This document shows, piece after piece, positions 19,256 to 28,753 of a DNA stretch of 64,000 nt. Position 1 is the first letter of the stretch, and each line of letters opens with the position of its first letter. Under the pieces are notes generated by a model. It saw only the letters and a list, made by a program, of their open reading frames with translations, made no database searches and was not told where the DNA came from. The position numbers and the translations under genes were made by a program. This DNA comes from Sporosarcina sp. 6E9 (lineage in GTDB: Bacteria > Bacillota > Bacilli > Bacillales_A > Planococcaceae). The stretch is from the NCBI RefSeq assembly GCF_017921835.1, contig NZ_JAGEMN010000001.1, forward strand, positions 1,233,874-1,297,873, read 5' to 3'.

Positions 19256-19285
19256 TAATTCCACATTGTTTAGGGGGAATCCTTT
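19256..19285 (-). promoter_or_regulatory. SigH-type promoter of the spoIIA operon
   Basis: On the minus strand AAAGGATTC (19277-19285) and GTGGAATTA (19256-19264) are separated by 12 bases. This fits the SigH consensus RnAGGAwWW-N11/12-RnnGAATWW with one mismatch. The spoIIA operon of B. subtilis is transcribed by SigH with Spo0A. I did not find a clear Spo0A box at the expected site. Confidence 0.8.
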
Positions 19286-19389
19286 GACGTAGCAAAACTA
19301 GTCATCAACCGGTAAAACTTCTTACGTTTCGACACGAATCTGCTTTCCATATAAGTATTGACCGCTTCGAATTGATTTACACATAGAAT

Positions 19390-19441
19390 TAAAAAAAGCT
19401 ATCCTTTTAACCGATTTAACTCGGTTAAAAAGATAGCTTTT
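19390..19441 (-). terminator. Terminator of xerD-deoB-pdp
   Basis: A long stem (AAAGCTATC and TTAACCGA blocks with their complements) is followed by TTTTTTT on the minus strand, 15 bases after the pdp stop. Confidence 0.92.
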
Positions 19442-19455
19442 GATTTCTTTAGCGA

Positions 19456-20760
19456 TTAATCATGAATGACTTCACCAATAAGTTGTGGCGGCAAAACTGC
19501 CTCATCGCCAATGATCATATGCTCTTGGAGTAGCGTCACCGATTGCTGAACTTCTTCAGTATTCGCATGAATGATAGCGAGTACGTCGCCCTTTTGAACA
19601 GGATCGCCTATTTTCTTTTCCAGGACGACACCCACGGACAAATCAATTACATCATCTTTATCAGCGCGTCCAGCACCTAACAACATCGCCGCGACACCGA
19701 TGTCATTTGCACCCATACTGGTAATATAACCTGACCGTGCAGCCTGTACCTCTATCTTATACTTGGCTGTCGGAAGGAGCGTAGTATCATGAATGATTGC
19801 ACGATTACCTCCCTGAGCTTCAATGAGCGTTCCGAATAACTCGAGTGCCGAACCGTCTTTTATTACCTGCTCGAGCATTTCGCGTCCCTCTTCCAAAGTC
19901 GCTGCTTTTTCTCCTACGACCAGCATTTGACTTCCTAGAACCAGACATAGTTCTGTCAAATCCTTTGGTCCATTACCTTTTAGCGTTTCGATTGCTTCAA
20001 TGACTTCGAGAGAATTCCCAATCGCATTTCCAAGCGGCTGGCTCATATCTGATATTATCGCCATCGTTTTTCGCCCTACGTGATTTCCGATTGCCACCAT
20101 TGATTTCGCTAGCGCCAATGCTTCTTCTTTCGACTTCATAAATGCCCCGTCGCCCGTTTTCACATCTAGAACAATGGCATCTGCTCCAGCTGCTATTTTT
20201 TTACTCATAATTGAACTTGCGATTAGCGGAATACTATCTACTGTTGCTGTTACATCACGTAATGAGTATATTTTCTGGTCCGCTGGTGTTAAGTTTTTAC
20301 TTTGACCAATTATCGCAAGTTTCAACTCGTTTACTTGCTTGACAAACTCGTCACTTGTCAACTCAATATGGAACCCCTCAATCGCCTCTAACTTGTCCAA
20401 AGTACCACCCGTATGTCCAAGTCCTCTACCACTCATCTTCGCAACAGGAACGCCGCAAGCAGCCACCAACGGGACAAGAATGAGCGTTGTCGTATCTCCG
20501 ACTCCTCCAGTCGAGTGTTTATCGACTTTTACGCCCTCAATGGATGATAAATCGATTTGAGCGCCAGACTCAACAATGGCCATTGTTAAATCGGCTTGTT
20601 CTTTTTCAGTCATACCCTTAAAATAAATTGCCATTAGTAATGCACTCGCTTGATAGTCAGGGATAGTGTCATTCGTATAACCGTTAATAAAGTGAATGAT
20701 CTCCTCTTTCGATAATGAACCACCATTTCGCTTCTTCTTAATTAGATCGACCATTCTCAT
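19456..20760 (-). CDS. pdp: Pyrimidine-nucleoside phosphorylase
   Basis: This cytoplasmic enzyme of 434 residues cleaves uridine, deoxyuridine and thymidine with phosphate to base plus (deoxy)ribose 1-phosphate. The family signature [12 protein letters not shown] (about residues 81-92) and [18 protein letters not shown] (about 110-127) are present. The ATG overlaps the deoB stop (ATGA) and has AGGTGA seven bases upstream. DeoB converts the ribose 1-phosphate product to ribose 5-phosphate, so the pair forms a nucleoside salvage route. B. subtilis has pupG at this position and pdp elsewhere. Confidence 0.95.
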   Translation of the reverse strand: MRMVDLIKKKRNGGSLSKEEIIHFINGYTNDTIPDYQASALLMAIYFKGMTEKEQADLTMAIVESGAQIDLSSIEGVKVDKHSTGGVGDTTTLILVPLVAACGVPVAKMSGRGLGHTGGTLDKLEAIEGFHIELTSDEFVKQVNELKLAIIGQSKNLTPADQKIYSLRDVTATVDSIPLIASSIMSKKIAAGADAIVLDVKTGDGAFMKSKEEALALAKSMVAIGNHVGRKTMAIISDMSQPLGNAIGNSLEVIEAIETLKGNGPKDLTELCLVLGSQMLVVGEKAATLEEGREMLEQVIKDGSALELFGTLIEAQGGNRAIIHDTTLLPTAKYKIEVQAARSGYITSMGANDIGVAAMLLGAGRADKDDVIDLSVGVVLEKKIGDPVQKGDVLAIIHANTEEVQQSVTLLQEHMIIGDEAVLPPQLIGEVIHD

Positions 20761-21959
20761 CGTAAATTCACCTTTTTCTGTAGTAATGTTAGAAAACTTT
20801 TACCATACTCAGGCAACTTCACGTTAAAATTATCTGCGATTGTTGCGCCTATATCCGAAAATGTTTCATTGATTGGCATTGGACCACCTTCAGTAAACGA
20901 TGGTGAATAAATAAGCAATGGGACGTATTCTCGAGTATGGTCAGTACCTTTAAAAACAGGATCATTCCCGTGATCTGCCGTGATGATCAATAAATCATCT
21001 TCACGTAATAAATTCATTATTTCCACTAACCGCTCGTCAAATTCTTGAAGTGCTTGCCCATATCCAATTGGATCACGACGATGACCAAATAATGCATCAA
21101 AATCGACCAGATTTGTAAAGCTGATGCCATTAAAATCCCGTCCCATTACTTCTAGCAACTTGTCTACGCCATCCATATTACTAATTGTCCGAACCGAATC
21201 TGTAATTCCTTCACCATTAAAAATATCTGAAATTTTGCCAATCGCAATCACATCTAAATCCGCATCTTGAAGTTCGTTCATCACCGTTCGATTAAAAGGT
21301 TTTAGCGCATAATCATGTCTGTTCGTTGTCCGAGTGAAATTACCTGGTTCTCCGATAAATGGCCGCGCAATTACCCGACCGACTAAATATTCTGGTGATA
21401 ATGTGAGTTCGCGTGCAATTTCACATATCTTATATTGTTCTTCAATTGGTATAATCTCTTCATGAGCAGCAATTTGAAGAACAGGGTCCGCGGATGTGTA
21501 AACGATAATTGCACCTGTTTCCATATGCTCTTTCCCAAGTTCATCAATTATACCTGTGCCGCTAGCTGGCTTATTGCCAATTACTTTTCTTCCAACTCGT
21601 TTTTCAAGTTCACCTATTAGTTCAGGTGGAAATCCATTGGGATACACCTTAAATGGTTTATCAATGTTCAGCCCCATTATCTCCCAATGCCCTGTCATTG
21701 TATCTTTACCAACAGATGCCTCCTGCATTTTCCCGTACATCGCTACTGGCTCTTTTGCTACTGGCACGCCTTCAATCTCTCTGATATTTGACAGTCCAAG
21801 CTTGGCCATATTCGGCATAGTTAACCCATTCATCGCCTCGGCAATATGCCCCAGCGTATCAGATCCTACATCTCCGAATAGATTTGCGTCCGGCGCTTCT
21901 CCAATTCCGACAGAGTCAAGTACCACTACATGGATTCGTTTAAATTCTTCTTTTTTCAT
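20757..21959 (-). CDS. deoB: Phosphopentomutase DeoB
   Basis: This alkaline-phosphatase-superfamily mutase of 400 residues interconverts (deoxy)ribose 1- and 5-phosphates using two Mn ions. Metal-site segments are visible: [13 protein letters not shown] near the N-terminus, the phosphorylatable Thr in [10 protein letters not shown], and the C-terminal ADHGND and [10 protein letters not shown] segments. The ATG at 21959 has AGGAGG at a proper distance; a longer upstream in-frame extension overlaps xerD and is unlikely. In B. subtilis it is drm, next to xerD (ripX). Confidence 0.96.
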   Translation of the reverse strand: MKKEEFKRIHVVVLDSVGIGEAPDANLFGDVGSDTLGHIAEAMNGLTMPNMAKLGLSNIREIEGVPVAKEPVAMYGKMQEASVGKDTMTGHWEIMGLNIDKPFKVYPNGFPPELIGELEKRVGRKVIGNKPASGTGIIDELGKEHMETGAIIVYTSADPVLQIAAHEEIIPIEEQYKICEIARELTLSPEYLVGRVIARPFIGEPGNFTRTTNRHDYALKPFNRTVMNELQDADLDVIAIGKISDIFNGEGITDSVRTISNMDGVDKLLEVMGRDFNGISFTNLVDFDALFGHRRDPIGYGQALQEFDERLVEIMNLLREDDLLIITADHGNDPVFKGTDHTREYVPLLIYSPSFTEGGPMPINETFSDIGATIADNFNVKLPEYGKSFLTLLQKKVNLR

Positions 21960-21981
21960 ACTAGGGATTCCTCCTAAATTT

Positions 21982-22884
21982 TTACGCTCGCGGATGATAC
22001 TGTACATATACTTCTTTCAATCTCGTTCTGCTAACATGCGTATAAATCTGTGTTGTTGAAATATCTGCATGCCCAAGCATTTCCTGAACCGCTCGTAAAT
22101 CAGCACCATTTTCGATTAAATGCGTAGCAAAGGAATGTCTCAAAATATGAGGCGTCATTTTCTTTTGAATGTTAACACTCAGCGCATGAGCCTTTAACAA
22201 CTTCCAACATCCTTGTCGCGTCAATCTGCCACCACGCATATTTAAAAACAATGCATCCTGAGTGCCCTTTGCTTTTTCAACAAATTTTGGCCGTGCCTCA
22301 TTCACATAGCATGTGCAAGCTTGAATCGCTTTATTTCCTAATGGAATAATTCTTTCTTTTCCACCCTTCCCAAAAACCCGTACAAAACCCATCGTTAAAT
22401 GAATATGATCTAGGTCAAGGTTAATTAGTTCACTAACACGCATTCCAGTTCCATATAACACTTCAAGTAACGCGGCGTCTCTAACACCTTGTGGTTTCGA
22501 TTGATCTGGTGCATCGATTAACTGTCCCACTTCCTCTAATGATAAAACTCGAGGTAATTTTTGTTCGATTTTGGGTAGTTCTATGTGTACCGTTGGATCA
22601 TTTGACGTTACCTTTTCTCGTAATAAAAACTGATGGAACGAACGGATAGATGAAATATGCCTTGAAACGGTTCTAGAGGACTTGCCTTCATCATTCATAA
22701 CTTGCAAATAGGAGATAATGTTTTGTCGAGTAACCGCATTGAGAGAATAAACTTCCGTATTTTCTATGAACTCGACATAGTCTGTCAAATCTCTGCGATA
22801 AGAAGTAATAGTGTTTACAGCTAATTGTCGCTCAATCTTCAAAAAGTGTAAATAATCTTCAAGGGCAAATTGTGTACTTTCCAT
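21982..22884 (-). CDS. xerD: Tyrosine recombinase XerD
   Basis: This recombinase of 300 residues resolves chromosome dimers at dif with XerC. The N-terminal SAM-like core-binding domain (about residues 1-90) is followed by the catalytic domain. The catalytic residues are visible: Arg in GTGMRVSEL, HxxR in [11 protein letters not shown], His in MLGHADI, and the nucleophile Tyr in TTQIYTHV. It is chromosomal housekeeping, not an integrase, since it sits in the conserved fur-xerD-deoB order. Confidence 0.95.
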   Translation of the reverse strand: MESTQFALEDYLHFLKIERQLAVNTITSYRRDLTDYVEFIENTEVYSLNAVTRQNIISYLQVMNDEGKSSRTVSRHISSIRSFHQFLLREKVTSNDPTVHIELPKIEQKLPRVLSLEEVGQLIDAPDQSKPQGVRDAALLEVLYGTGMRVSELINLDLDHIHLTMGFVRVFGKGGKERIIPLGNKAIQACTCYVNEARPKFVEKAKGTQDALFLNMRGGRLTRQGCWKLLKAHALSVNIQKKMTPHILRHSFATHLIENGADLRAVQEMLGHADISTTQIYTHVSRTRLKEVYVQYHPRA

Positions 22885-22914
22885 TTGAATCCCCCTTCAT
22901 GCCATAACGACAAA

Positions 22915-22937
22915 GAGGACAGCATATGGCTGTCCTC
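22915..22937 (-). terminator. Hairpin between fur and xerD
   Basis: A perfect 9-bp stem (GAGGACAGC/GCTGTCCTC) with a 5-base loop directly follows fur. On the minus strand only TTTG follows, so it is a weak terminator or mRNA stabiliser. Confidence 0.55.
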
Positions 22938-22943
22938 GTATAA

Positions 22944-23396
22944 TCATTTTTCAGCTTCTCTATCTTTACAACGTTTACAGATTCCGTGAAAAGTTAACCA
23001 ATGATCTTTAATAGAAAATTCCCAGCGGCTTTCTACAATTTTCTCAACTTCTCCAAGAAGATCCTCTTTAATCTCATCAACGGTACCGCATTCTATGCAA
23101 ATAAGATGATGATGAAAATGTGTCGCACCCTCTTGTCTTAAGTCATAGCGCGAAACACCATCTCCAAAGTTGATTTTATCAACAATCTTTAAATCTGTTA
23201 GCAATTCAAGTGTTCGATACACAGTTGCAAGACCGATTTCAGGAGACTTTTTCTTCACGAGCAAAAAAACATCTTCTGCACTTAAATGATCCGCCTCATG
23301 CTCAAGGAGGACCACGACTGTAGCTTCACGCTGTGGCGTCAACTTGTAACTGGCGCCATGTAATTGTTTTTTAATCCGATCAATTCGGCTCTCCAT
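22944..23396 (-). CDS. fur: Ferric uptake regulator Fur
   Basis: This iron-responsive repressor of 150 residues is close in sequence to B. subtilis Fur. A winged-helix DNA-binding domain (about residues 10-85, with SPEIGLATVYRTLELL as recognition helix) precedes a dimerisation domain. That domain has the His cluster FHHHLICIECG and two CxxC zinc sites (CIEC and CKRC). It lies beside spoIIM, as in B. subtilis. A Fur-like box occurs at 34972, so this protein may act within the window. Confidence 0.96.
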   Translation of the reverse strand: MESRIDRIKKQLHGASYKLTPQREATVVVLLEHEADHLSAEDVFLLVKKKSPEIGLATVYRTLELLTDLKIVDKINFGDGVSRYDLRQEGATHFHHHLICIECGTVDEIKEDLLGEVEKIVESRWEFSIKDHWLTFHGICKRCKDREAEK

Positions 23397-23487
23397 AGGA
23401 CGCCCCCCTCAAACTGTCTTCATTATATCAAAAGAAGTTTATAGAAGACAACAGAAAGGAAAAGGAATCCAGAATCTATGGAAATAC

Positions 23488-24012
23488 TTATTTAAGAATA
23501 TAATAAAAAACCGAATACTCTATTGCAGTAATTAGAAGTACCAATCCAAGTAAAAATAAAAGAGCCTTATCATTTCGTTTTCTCTGTCCCACCGTTCGGA
23601 TAAAAAATGGCGGTTTTAAAATCGCGCAAAACAACAGCAGTAAAAAACAAATCGCAAGTTGGAAGGGAAACCACCAAACTGTATACGCGAGCATTTTCAT
23701 ACCCGTTGAAAGTAAGAAACCCGTCGACAAACCAAATAACACACATTTTAATGCACCAATAAAAGTAACCAAAAAGCGTAATTTCTTAACAAATGATAAA
23801 CCAAATGCCACAAGAAAAAAAACAGCATTCATAAACACAGGCTTGATAAAATTCGCTGCGTGACCTTCAACAACCCTGCCATCGAATAATACGAGCAATT
23901 TTTCAACAGATACTAAAGGCATTTCTCGGAATAATAGCGCTCCTCCGAGGTATCCAACAGCTAGGATGACAAAAAGATAAGTAAATGAGAGTGAACGGAT
24001 CATTGACTGCAC
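23488..24012 (-). CDS. spoIIM: Stage II sporulation protein M (DUF95), short form
   Basis: This integral membrane protein of 174 residues has about five hydrophobic segments. Weak similarity to the SpoIIM/DUF95 family, plus position between fur and nudF as in B. subtilis, supports the call. SpoIIM is part of the SpoIIDMP complex that drives engulfment by thinning septal peptidoglycan. B. subtilis SpoIIM is longer (about 215), and this protein lacks part of the N-terminus. The identification rests largely on position. Confidence 0.72.
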   Translation of the reverse strand: MQSMIRSLSFTYLFVILAVGYLGGALLFREMPLVSVEKLLVLFDGRVVEGHAANFIKPVFMNAVFFLVAFGLSFVKKLRFLVTFIGALKCVLFGLSTGFLLSTGMKMLAYTVWWFPFQLAICFLLLLFCAILKPPFFIRTVGQRKRNDKALLFLLGLVLLITAIEYSVFYYILK

Positions 24013-24060
24013 CTCCGCTTATTTAATACAGCCTATGCTCGTCCACTAGAAAATAGTTCA

Positions 24061-24603
24061 CTATTTCAATTGATGTTTTGCATAAATTACAGCAAAAGCG
24101 GTCTTCGCGTCATAGATTTCGCCCGTAGCAACCATTTGCTCTGCTTCATCTATTGTCGCTTCCAGAAGTTCAATAAATTCATCTTCATCGCCCGCGGCCG
24201 GATTTTCCACTTCATATAAAATTTCCGCCAAGTACAGATGAATGATTTCATTGGCGAAACCTGGCGACGTTGCAAAAGATTGAATATAGGTTACTTTGCG
24301 TGCGCCATAGCCTGTTTCTTCTTCTAGCTCCCGAAGTGCTGTAATTTTAGGATCCTCACCAATTTCTATGCGCCCCGCCGGAATTTCAATCAATGACCGG
24401 TTTAAACTTTTCCGATATTGTTTAACTAAAATAATTTTCCCGTCATTTGTTATAGGAATTAAAGCGACTGCACCAGGATGTTGAATCAGTTCGCGTTTTG
24501 CCCGATTCCCATCAGGCAATTCAACTTCCTCAAGTCTAAGTGAAATTACTTTCCCTTCATAAATGGTCTCACTCGACAATGTTTTCTCTTCAAATTTATC
24601 CAT
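24061..24603 (-). CDS. nudF: ADP-ribose pyrophosphatase NudF (Nudix)
   Basis: This Nudix hydrolase of 180 residues splits ADP-ribose to AMP and ribose 5-phosphate. The Nudix box runs GRIEIGEDPKITALRELEEE plus TGY (about residues 77-99), with the catalytic REXXEE Glu residues intact. It corresponds to B. subtilis nudF (yqkG), which also sits near spoIIM and fur. It is divergent from the aldo/keto reductase gene. Confidence 0.93.
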   Translation of the reverse strand: MDKFEEKTLSSETIYEGKVISLRLEEVELPDGNRAKRELIQHPGAVALIPITNDGKIILVKQYRKSLNRSLIEIPAGRIEIGEDPKITALRELEEETGYGARKVTYIQSFATSPGFANEIIHLYLAEILYEVENPAAGDEDEFIELLEATIDEAEQMVATGEIYDAKTAFAVIYAKHQLK

Positions 24604-24674
24604 TGTATCAACCCTTCCGTATGGAAATTATGTTGAGGTCATTGTACCATGATTAGTCATAAGGTGGTGTTTCC

Positions 24675-25577
24675 ATGAAAAAAAGAGAATTAGGAAAAAG
24701 CGGATTATATGTATCAGAACTTGCACTTGGAACAATGTCTTTTCCGGATAATGAAGTGGAAGCAAAAAAGATTGTAGATACTGCAATTCATGCCGGCATT
24801 AATTTTTTCGATACGGCCAACATTTATGCTGGCAGTAAAAACGAAAAAATTGTCGGAAATGCACTGAAGGAGCATCGCGAAAATATTGTTCTTGCAACGA
24901 AAGTCGGTAACAAGTTAAACGCTGATGGCGAAGGGTGGACATGGGACCCAACAAAACGCCACATCACGGAAGAAGTTAAGCATAGTCTACATCGACTTGG
25001 AACGGATTACATTGATTTGTACCAGCTTCATGGCGGAACGATGGAAGACAATATTGATGAAACGATCGATGCTTTTGAAAGCTTGAAAAAAGAAGGATTA
25101 ATTCGCCAATATGGGATTTCTTCCATACGACCGAACGTCATAAAACGTTTCCTCGAAGAGAGCACTGCTGTTTCGGTCATGATGCAATATAGTCCACTTG
25201 ACCGCAGACCCGAAGAGTGGATCCCATTAATAAGCCGTTCAGGCGCTTCTATTATTACAAGGGGAACATTAGCAAAAGGATATTTAACAATGGAAGGTCA
25301 AAAAAGAGCAAATGCTTCGGATGGTTTCGCTCTTTATCACACAGCCGATTTGAAACAAATTGTAAACACACTAAATGAGGAAGTTGACGATTTACACGCA
25401 GCTTCAATCGCATTTGCACTGCAAAATAAAACAGTTGCCTCTGCATTAGTCGGCGCACGGACAACAACGCAATTACTTGATTCTATTGTCGCTTACGAAA
25501 AAGGATGCTCAACTGATCAAATGGACAACCTTAAAAACTTAACAGCAATGCATCGATATACTGAGCATCTAATTTGA
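24675..25577 (+). CDS. yqkF: Aldo/keto reductase YqkF
   Basis: This NAD(P)H-dependent (beta/alpha)8-barrel oxidoreductase of 300 residues keeps the AKR signature: FDTANIY with the catalytic Asp and Tyr (about residues 47-53), catalytic Lys in LATKVG, and His in YQLHGG. The substrate is unknown. The ATG follows AAGGTGGTG. It pairs divergently with nudF, as yqkF and yqkG neighbour each other in B. subtilis. Confidence 0.88.
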   Translation: MKKRELGKSGLYVSELALGTMSFPDNEVEAKKIVDTAIHAGINFFDTANIYAGSKNEKIVGNALKEHRENIVLATKVGNKLNADGEGWTWDPTKRHITEEVKHSLHRLGTDYIDLYQLHGGTMEDNIDETIDAFESLKKEGLIRQYGISSIRPNVIKRFLEESTAVSVMMQYSPLDRRPEEWIPLISRSGASIITRGTLAKGYLTMEGQKRANASDGFALYHTADLKQIVNTLNEEVDDLHAASIAFALQNKTVASALVGARTTTQLLDSIVAYEKGCSTDQMDNLKNLTAMHRYTEHLI

Positions 25578-25587
25578 ATCAAAATAA

Positions 25588-25630
25588 AAGAAGACAATAT
25601 CCCGTAATTAATACGGGATATTGTCTTCTT
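25588..25630 (-). terminator. Terminator between yqkF and the YhcN-like gene
   Basis: A perfect 19-bp stem (AAGAAGACAATATCCCGTA) with a 5-base loop is followed by TTTATTTT on the minus strand. It mainly serves the minus-strand lipoprotein gene but may also stop yqkF. Confidence 0.85.
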
Positions 25631-25641
25631 GCGCTCTCTAA

Positions 25642-26226
25642 TTAATGTGCATCCGGGAATACTCTTCGCATTGCTTCAGTGAATTCATCAAAAAATCCTT
25701 CTACCGGTTCCCCTTGATTGAGCTGGTCTTCATAACCTCTCATGCGGTCTACAAAATCTGGGTTCAATGATACATATACATTTTGGATATTTTCATTGGC
25801 CTCTCTAACTTTTTTTGCAATTTTGTTTTCCAAATCAGGAGATAAAACTTGATCCGGATTATTATGCATATTGTCATTTTCGGTATCTGTGTTCGCATCG
25901 GTTCCGTCAGTATTATCGTTGTCATTTACTGTGTTGTCTCCGTCTAATACTACAGCAGCATAAGCGTTTCGATCAGTGACGATAACTGTTGCGCGCTCTA
26001 CCCCATCCAATTCCGTGATCCGATCTGCCGCATCCTTGGCAATTTCCAGTTTTGTCTCGCCATTATTATTATTCGCATTATCATTTGTACCGTTGTCGAT
26101 GTTCGTGTCTGCATTGTCTGTTGCAGCATTATTTGTTGCGTTGTTGTTCTTATCTTTATTGAAGTTACACCCCATTAAAGATAAAGATAGAAGCAGGATT
26201 GTGAAAAGTAGTGAAACTTTCTTCAT
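25642..26226 (-). CDS. YhcN/YlaJ-family sporulation lipoprotein
   Basis: This secreted lipoprotein has 194 residues. A signal peptide ends in the lipobox LMGC, with the lipidated Cys at residue 20. A low-complexity Asn/Asp/Thr-rich linker (about residues 22-56) precedes a YhcN/YlaJ domain, recognisable by the ITELDGVERATVIVTD and AYAAVVLD segments. A second Asn/Asp/Thr run interrupts the domain near residues 100-122. In B. subtilis YhcN is a spore inner-membrane lipoprotein that affects spore outgrowth. The start ATG has AGGGAGG upstream. Confidence 0.85.
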   Translation of the reverse strand: MKKVSLLFTILLLSLSLMGCNFNKDKNNNATNNAATDNADTNIDNGTNDNANNNNGETKLEIAKDAADRITELDGVERATVIVTDRNAYAAVVLDGDNTVNDNDNTDGTDANTDTENDNMHNNPDQVLSPDLENKIAKKVREANENIQNVYVSLNPDFVDRMRGYEDQLNQGEPVEGFFDEFTEAMRRVFPDAH

Positions 26227-26302
26227 GATTTTTCCTCCCTAATTTATTATAAGGATAGGTTAACCAAAAAAATGAAGTTTATGTATACATAATAAAATAA
26301 AT

Positions 26303-26332
26303 AAACGCTGTTCAATAGAACAGCGTTTTTTA
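26303..26332. terminator. Terminator after the 51-residue gene
   Basis: A perfect 11-bp stem (AAACGCTGTTC) with loop AATA lies just after the small minus-strand gene. The T-run is better on the plus side, so it may act in both directions. Confidence 0.7.
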
Positions 26333-26339
26333 TAGCGGA

Positions 26340-26495
26340 TTACTTTTTGTGTAAATTATTATTATGCTTTTTAGCTGCTTTGTTTTGTCCGAGTACATTT
26401 AAATCATCAACACTTCGATCGTAGCCATATCCATACTCTTCTCGGTCTTTTTTGTTACCTGTTTTCTCTTTGTTTTCGTTTTGATTGGTATTCAA
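26340..26495 (-). CDS. Small hydrophilic protein, 51 residues
   Basis: This short gene starts at TTG (26495) with a near-perfect GGAGGTGAC ribosome site five bases upstream. It encodes 51 residues, very rich in Asn, Lys, Asp and Glu, with no hydrophobic segment. The middle reads EEYGYGYDRSVDDLNVLGQN and the tail is basic (AAKKHNNNLHKK). It may be a small spore or stress protein, given its composition and its neighbour. I do not recognise a family. The strong ribosome site, normal stop and following terminator argue that it is real. Confidence 0.68.
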   Translation of the reverse strand: MNTNQNENKEKTGNKKDREEYGYGYDRSVDDLNVLGQNKAAKKHNNNLHKK

Positions 26496-26557
26496 ATATA
26501 GTCACCTCCGTCTTGAGTAGGTTGTTCAAGACAAAAGTTATTATGCTAAATAGTGAC

Positions 26558-27697
26558 CTATATCGTGATTAAGTGACCGAATAAAGAAATCAATGTTAGA
26601 CTTACGATGCCAACTGATACTGCGGCTATCATTCCTATGTAAAACGGTTTAATTCCCAAACCTTTAAAAACAGAGAAATTTGTTGATAATCCGACTCCCG
26701 CCATAGCTATACCGAGCAGATAGGTTGAACCGAAGGAACTCCAGGAACTATAGAATCCTTCCCATGTTTTCTCCGAAAAAAATCCGAATGCTGAACCCGT
26801 ATTTGCTACAGTCAAATCGCCGATTGTTCTTATTAATGCCAGGAATAAAAAACCGATGACGAATAATGGAATTAGTTTGTACCATTTGGGCATTGTCTGC
26901 TCTGCTTTGATTTGGTTTTTATTGCCTTTGAAAAACAAATAAGAAACAATAGGTATAACTGCAATAATAAATAAGTTTCTCGTTAATTTCGTGACAGTAG
27001 CGACATCGACAACTTTTTCATAATCATACATTTGGCTATAGATAAGCGCCGCGCCGGTTACTTGAGCAGTGTCGTGAATTGCAGTGCCCAAAAATAATCC
27101 AGCTTTAATAGGATCGGTAGCAAAAAACAAATTCGCCAAATACGGATAAAATAACATGCCGATTAAACCGAATACTGTAATATTCGCTACAGCGTAAGAA
27201 ATTTCGTCGTCCTTTGCTTTTACAACTGGCGCAGTGGCCATGATCGCTGTAACACCACAAATTCCAGTCCCGCATGCGATTAGCGTTCCTAGACGCTGAG
27301 ATTGCTGTAATTTTTTCGTGAAATATAGTGTCATCAACAATCCACTTGAAATGCAGGCAATGATTAATGGTAATCCCCATGCGCCTAGCTTGACTGCCTC
27401 CACTAGTGATAAGCGTAAACCTAGTAAAATAATTCCGGCTCGTAACGCATATTTTAGCGATATTTTAACGCCATCCATAAAAATATTATGCACGCCGATT
27501 GTATTTCGAATAATAATTCCAATAATAATTGCGACAAAAATCCCTGATACAGGGCTTGCACTTCCAGGAGGCAATATGTTGAAGCCGATGATTAACTGGC
27601 CAATTAAATCTGCACTGTAAATCCCAGCCAAAATGACAATCAAACATAGAAGAATTCCTGGTAGCACTTGAACGATTTTGTTTCGATTTGAGTTCAT
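26558..27697 (-). CDS. YeiH-family putative sulfate exporter
   Basis: This polytopic membrane protein of 379 residues has about ten hydrophobic helices and belongs to the YeiH/PSE (UPF0324) family. Members are linked to export of sulfate or sulfite-derived anions, though substrates are poorly proved. A conserved ACGTGICGVTAIMATAPVV-type segment lies in the middle, and an internal FLGTAIHDTAQVTGAALIYS segment is also typical. The ATG at 27697 is preferred because AAGGAG lies ten bases upstream. Further in-frame starts lie upstream but closer to or before that site. Confidence 0.82.
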   Translation of the reverse strand: MNSNRNKIVQVLPGILLCLIVILAGIYSADLIGQLIIGFNILPPGSASPVSGIFVAIIIGIIIRNTIGVHNIFMDGVKISLKYALRAGIILLGLRLSLVEAVKLGAWGLPLIIACISSGLLMTLYFTKKLQQSQRLGTLIACGTGICGVTAIMATAPVVKAKDDEISYAVANITVFGLIGMLFYPYLANLFFATDPIKAGLFLGTAIHDTAQVTGAALIYSQMYDYEKVVDVATVTKLTRNLFIIAVIPIVSYLFFKGNKNQIKAEQTMPKWYKLIPLFVIGFLFLALIRTIGDLTVANTGSAFGFFSEKTWEGFYSSWSSFGSTYLLGIAMAGVGLSTNFSVFKGLGIKPFYIGMIAAVSVGIVSLTLISLFGHLITI

Positions 27698-27729
27698 TAA
27701 CATGTAACTCCTTACTCCGATGCTAATTA

Positions 27730-27771
27730 GCAAAAAAATCAGAAATACCATAAGTGGTAAATCTGATTTTT
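27730..27771 (-). terminator. Terminator of the thioredoxin-like gene
   Basis: A stem with AAAATCAG arms and TACCA/TGGTA inner pairing, interrupted by two mismatches, is followed by TTTTTTT on the minus strand. Confidence 0.8.
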
Positions 27772-27797
27772 CGTCATCATTAGTTTCGAAAAAGTAT

Positions 27798-28112
27798 TTA
27801 AGATAGACTGTTTAGAAACTCTTCAATATCTTCCCGAGTTTTACGATTTTTACTTACAAAACGACCTAATTCTTTTCCATCATTAAAAGCAACAAAACTA
27901 GGAATCCCAAAAATATCCAGGTCTACACATAAGTCAATAAACTCATCGCGATCGACTGAGATGAACGTATATTCAGGATAATCCACTTCGAGAATTGGTA
28001 AGAACGGCTCGATGACCGTACAATCTGGACACCATCCAGCAGTAAACATGAAAATTGTGCGTTCTTCATTTTTTAGTAGTTCAAACTGCTCCATTGACTG
28101 TAACTTTTCCAT
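27798..28112 (-). CDS. ytpP: Thioredoxin-like protein, YtpP type
   Basis: This single-domain thioredoxin fold of 104 residues has the active site WCPDC (about residues 27-31) instead of the usual WCGPC. The cis-proline loop IFGIPSF and the end SKNRKTREDIEEFL closely match YtpP of bacilli. A role in thiol redox exchange, possibly with bacillithiol, is suggested for relatives but not established. It lies 11 bases downstream of the DinB-family gene and may share its transcript. Confidence 0.82.
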   Translation of the reverse strand: MEKLQSMEQFELLKNEERTIFMFTAGWCPDCTVIEPFLPILEVDYPEYTFISVDRDEFIDLCVDLDIFGIPSFVAFNDGKELGRFVSKNRKTREDIEEFLNSLS

Positions 28113-28123
28113 ATTCTTCCTCC

Positions 28124-28552
28124 CTACTCAAAAATATTCATCGCATTAATCGCACCCGAATGAGTTCCTTCATGCCAACTTAAGAATTGCACGAATCCCT
28201 CGATGCTATCAATTGTCATTATATCATCGCCTATTATCAACGGCTCTGCCGCTTTTTCAGCGAGTCTGCTTTCGACAACCGGGATGACTCTTTCCAATTG
28301 AGCTCTTAACGCTGCTAGGACTTCTTCACCCGTAGGAACGATTCCTTCCCACTCATCAGGGCTTGAGCCATCGATAAATAATGGATTCCAATCTGGCTCC
28401 ACAGGGTCATACGATTTTATACATTGGTGGACAAACTGCTCTACAGTAACAAAAATATGACCTGCATGCCATAAAATATTATTATTAAAGCCTTTCGGTT
28501 GAACTTCCCACTTGGACTCTTCAACCCTTTTCAATCTCCCAATTGTATGCAT
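28124..28552 (-). CDS. DinB-family protein with unclear start
   Basis: This four-helix-bundle protein of the DinB/YfiT superfamily has at least 142 residues. Metal-binding His residues lie in ILWHAGHIF and in the C-terminal WHEGTHSG. Members include bacillithiol- or mycothiol-dependent transferases; the function here is unknown. The first canonical start is ATG at 28552. The reading frame stays open upstream as TIETIQQLRLAR, which looks like the missing start of helix 1. The only good ribosome site (AGGGGAG) sits before a non-canonical ATC codon at 28585. The true start may therefore be ATC, or the start codon may have been mutated. Confidence 0.75.
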   Translation of the reverse strand: MHTIGRLKRVEESKWEVQPKGFNNNILWHAGHIFVTVEQFVHQCIKSYDPVEPDWNPLFIDGSSPDEWEGIVPTGEEVLAALRAQLERVIPVVESRLAEKAAEPLIIGDDIMTIDSIEGFVQFLSWHEGTHSGAINAMNIFE

Positions 28553-28694
28553 CCGGGCTAAACGGAGCTGCTGTATAGTTTCGATTGTTACTCTCTCCCC
28601 TTCATAAGTACTCTCTTAACTGTAAATGATTCTACAGTTTTTTGAAATTTAGTAGCTCTAAAAGGTAGTTTTTATATGGATTCAATAGTAAATG

Positions 28695-28726
28695 AAAAGA
28701 ATAGCCTTGATTAGGGCTACTCTTTT
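28695..28726 (-). terminator. Terminator of the aminotransferase gene
   Basis: A stem (AAAAGAATAGCC with GGGCTACTCTTTT) and a 7-base loop lie 28 bases after the ilvE stop, with a T-rich tail on the minus strand. Confidence 0.8.
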
Positions 28727-28753
28727 ACATCGTTATTAATTTCTGCATGTCTT

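Noticed and set aside
21982..22884. XerD-type gene as a phage or integrative-element integrase
   Set aside because: It lies in the conserved fur-xerD-deoB order with no attachment site or mobile genes nearby.
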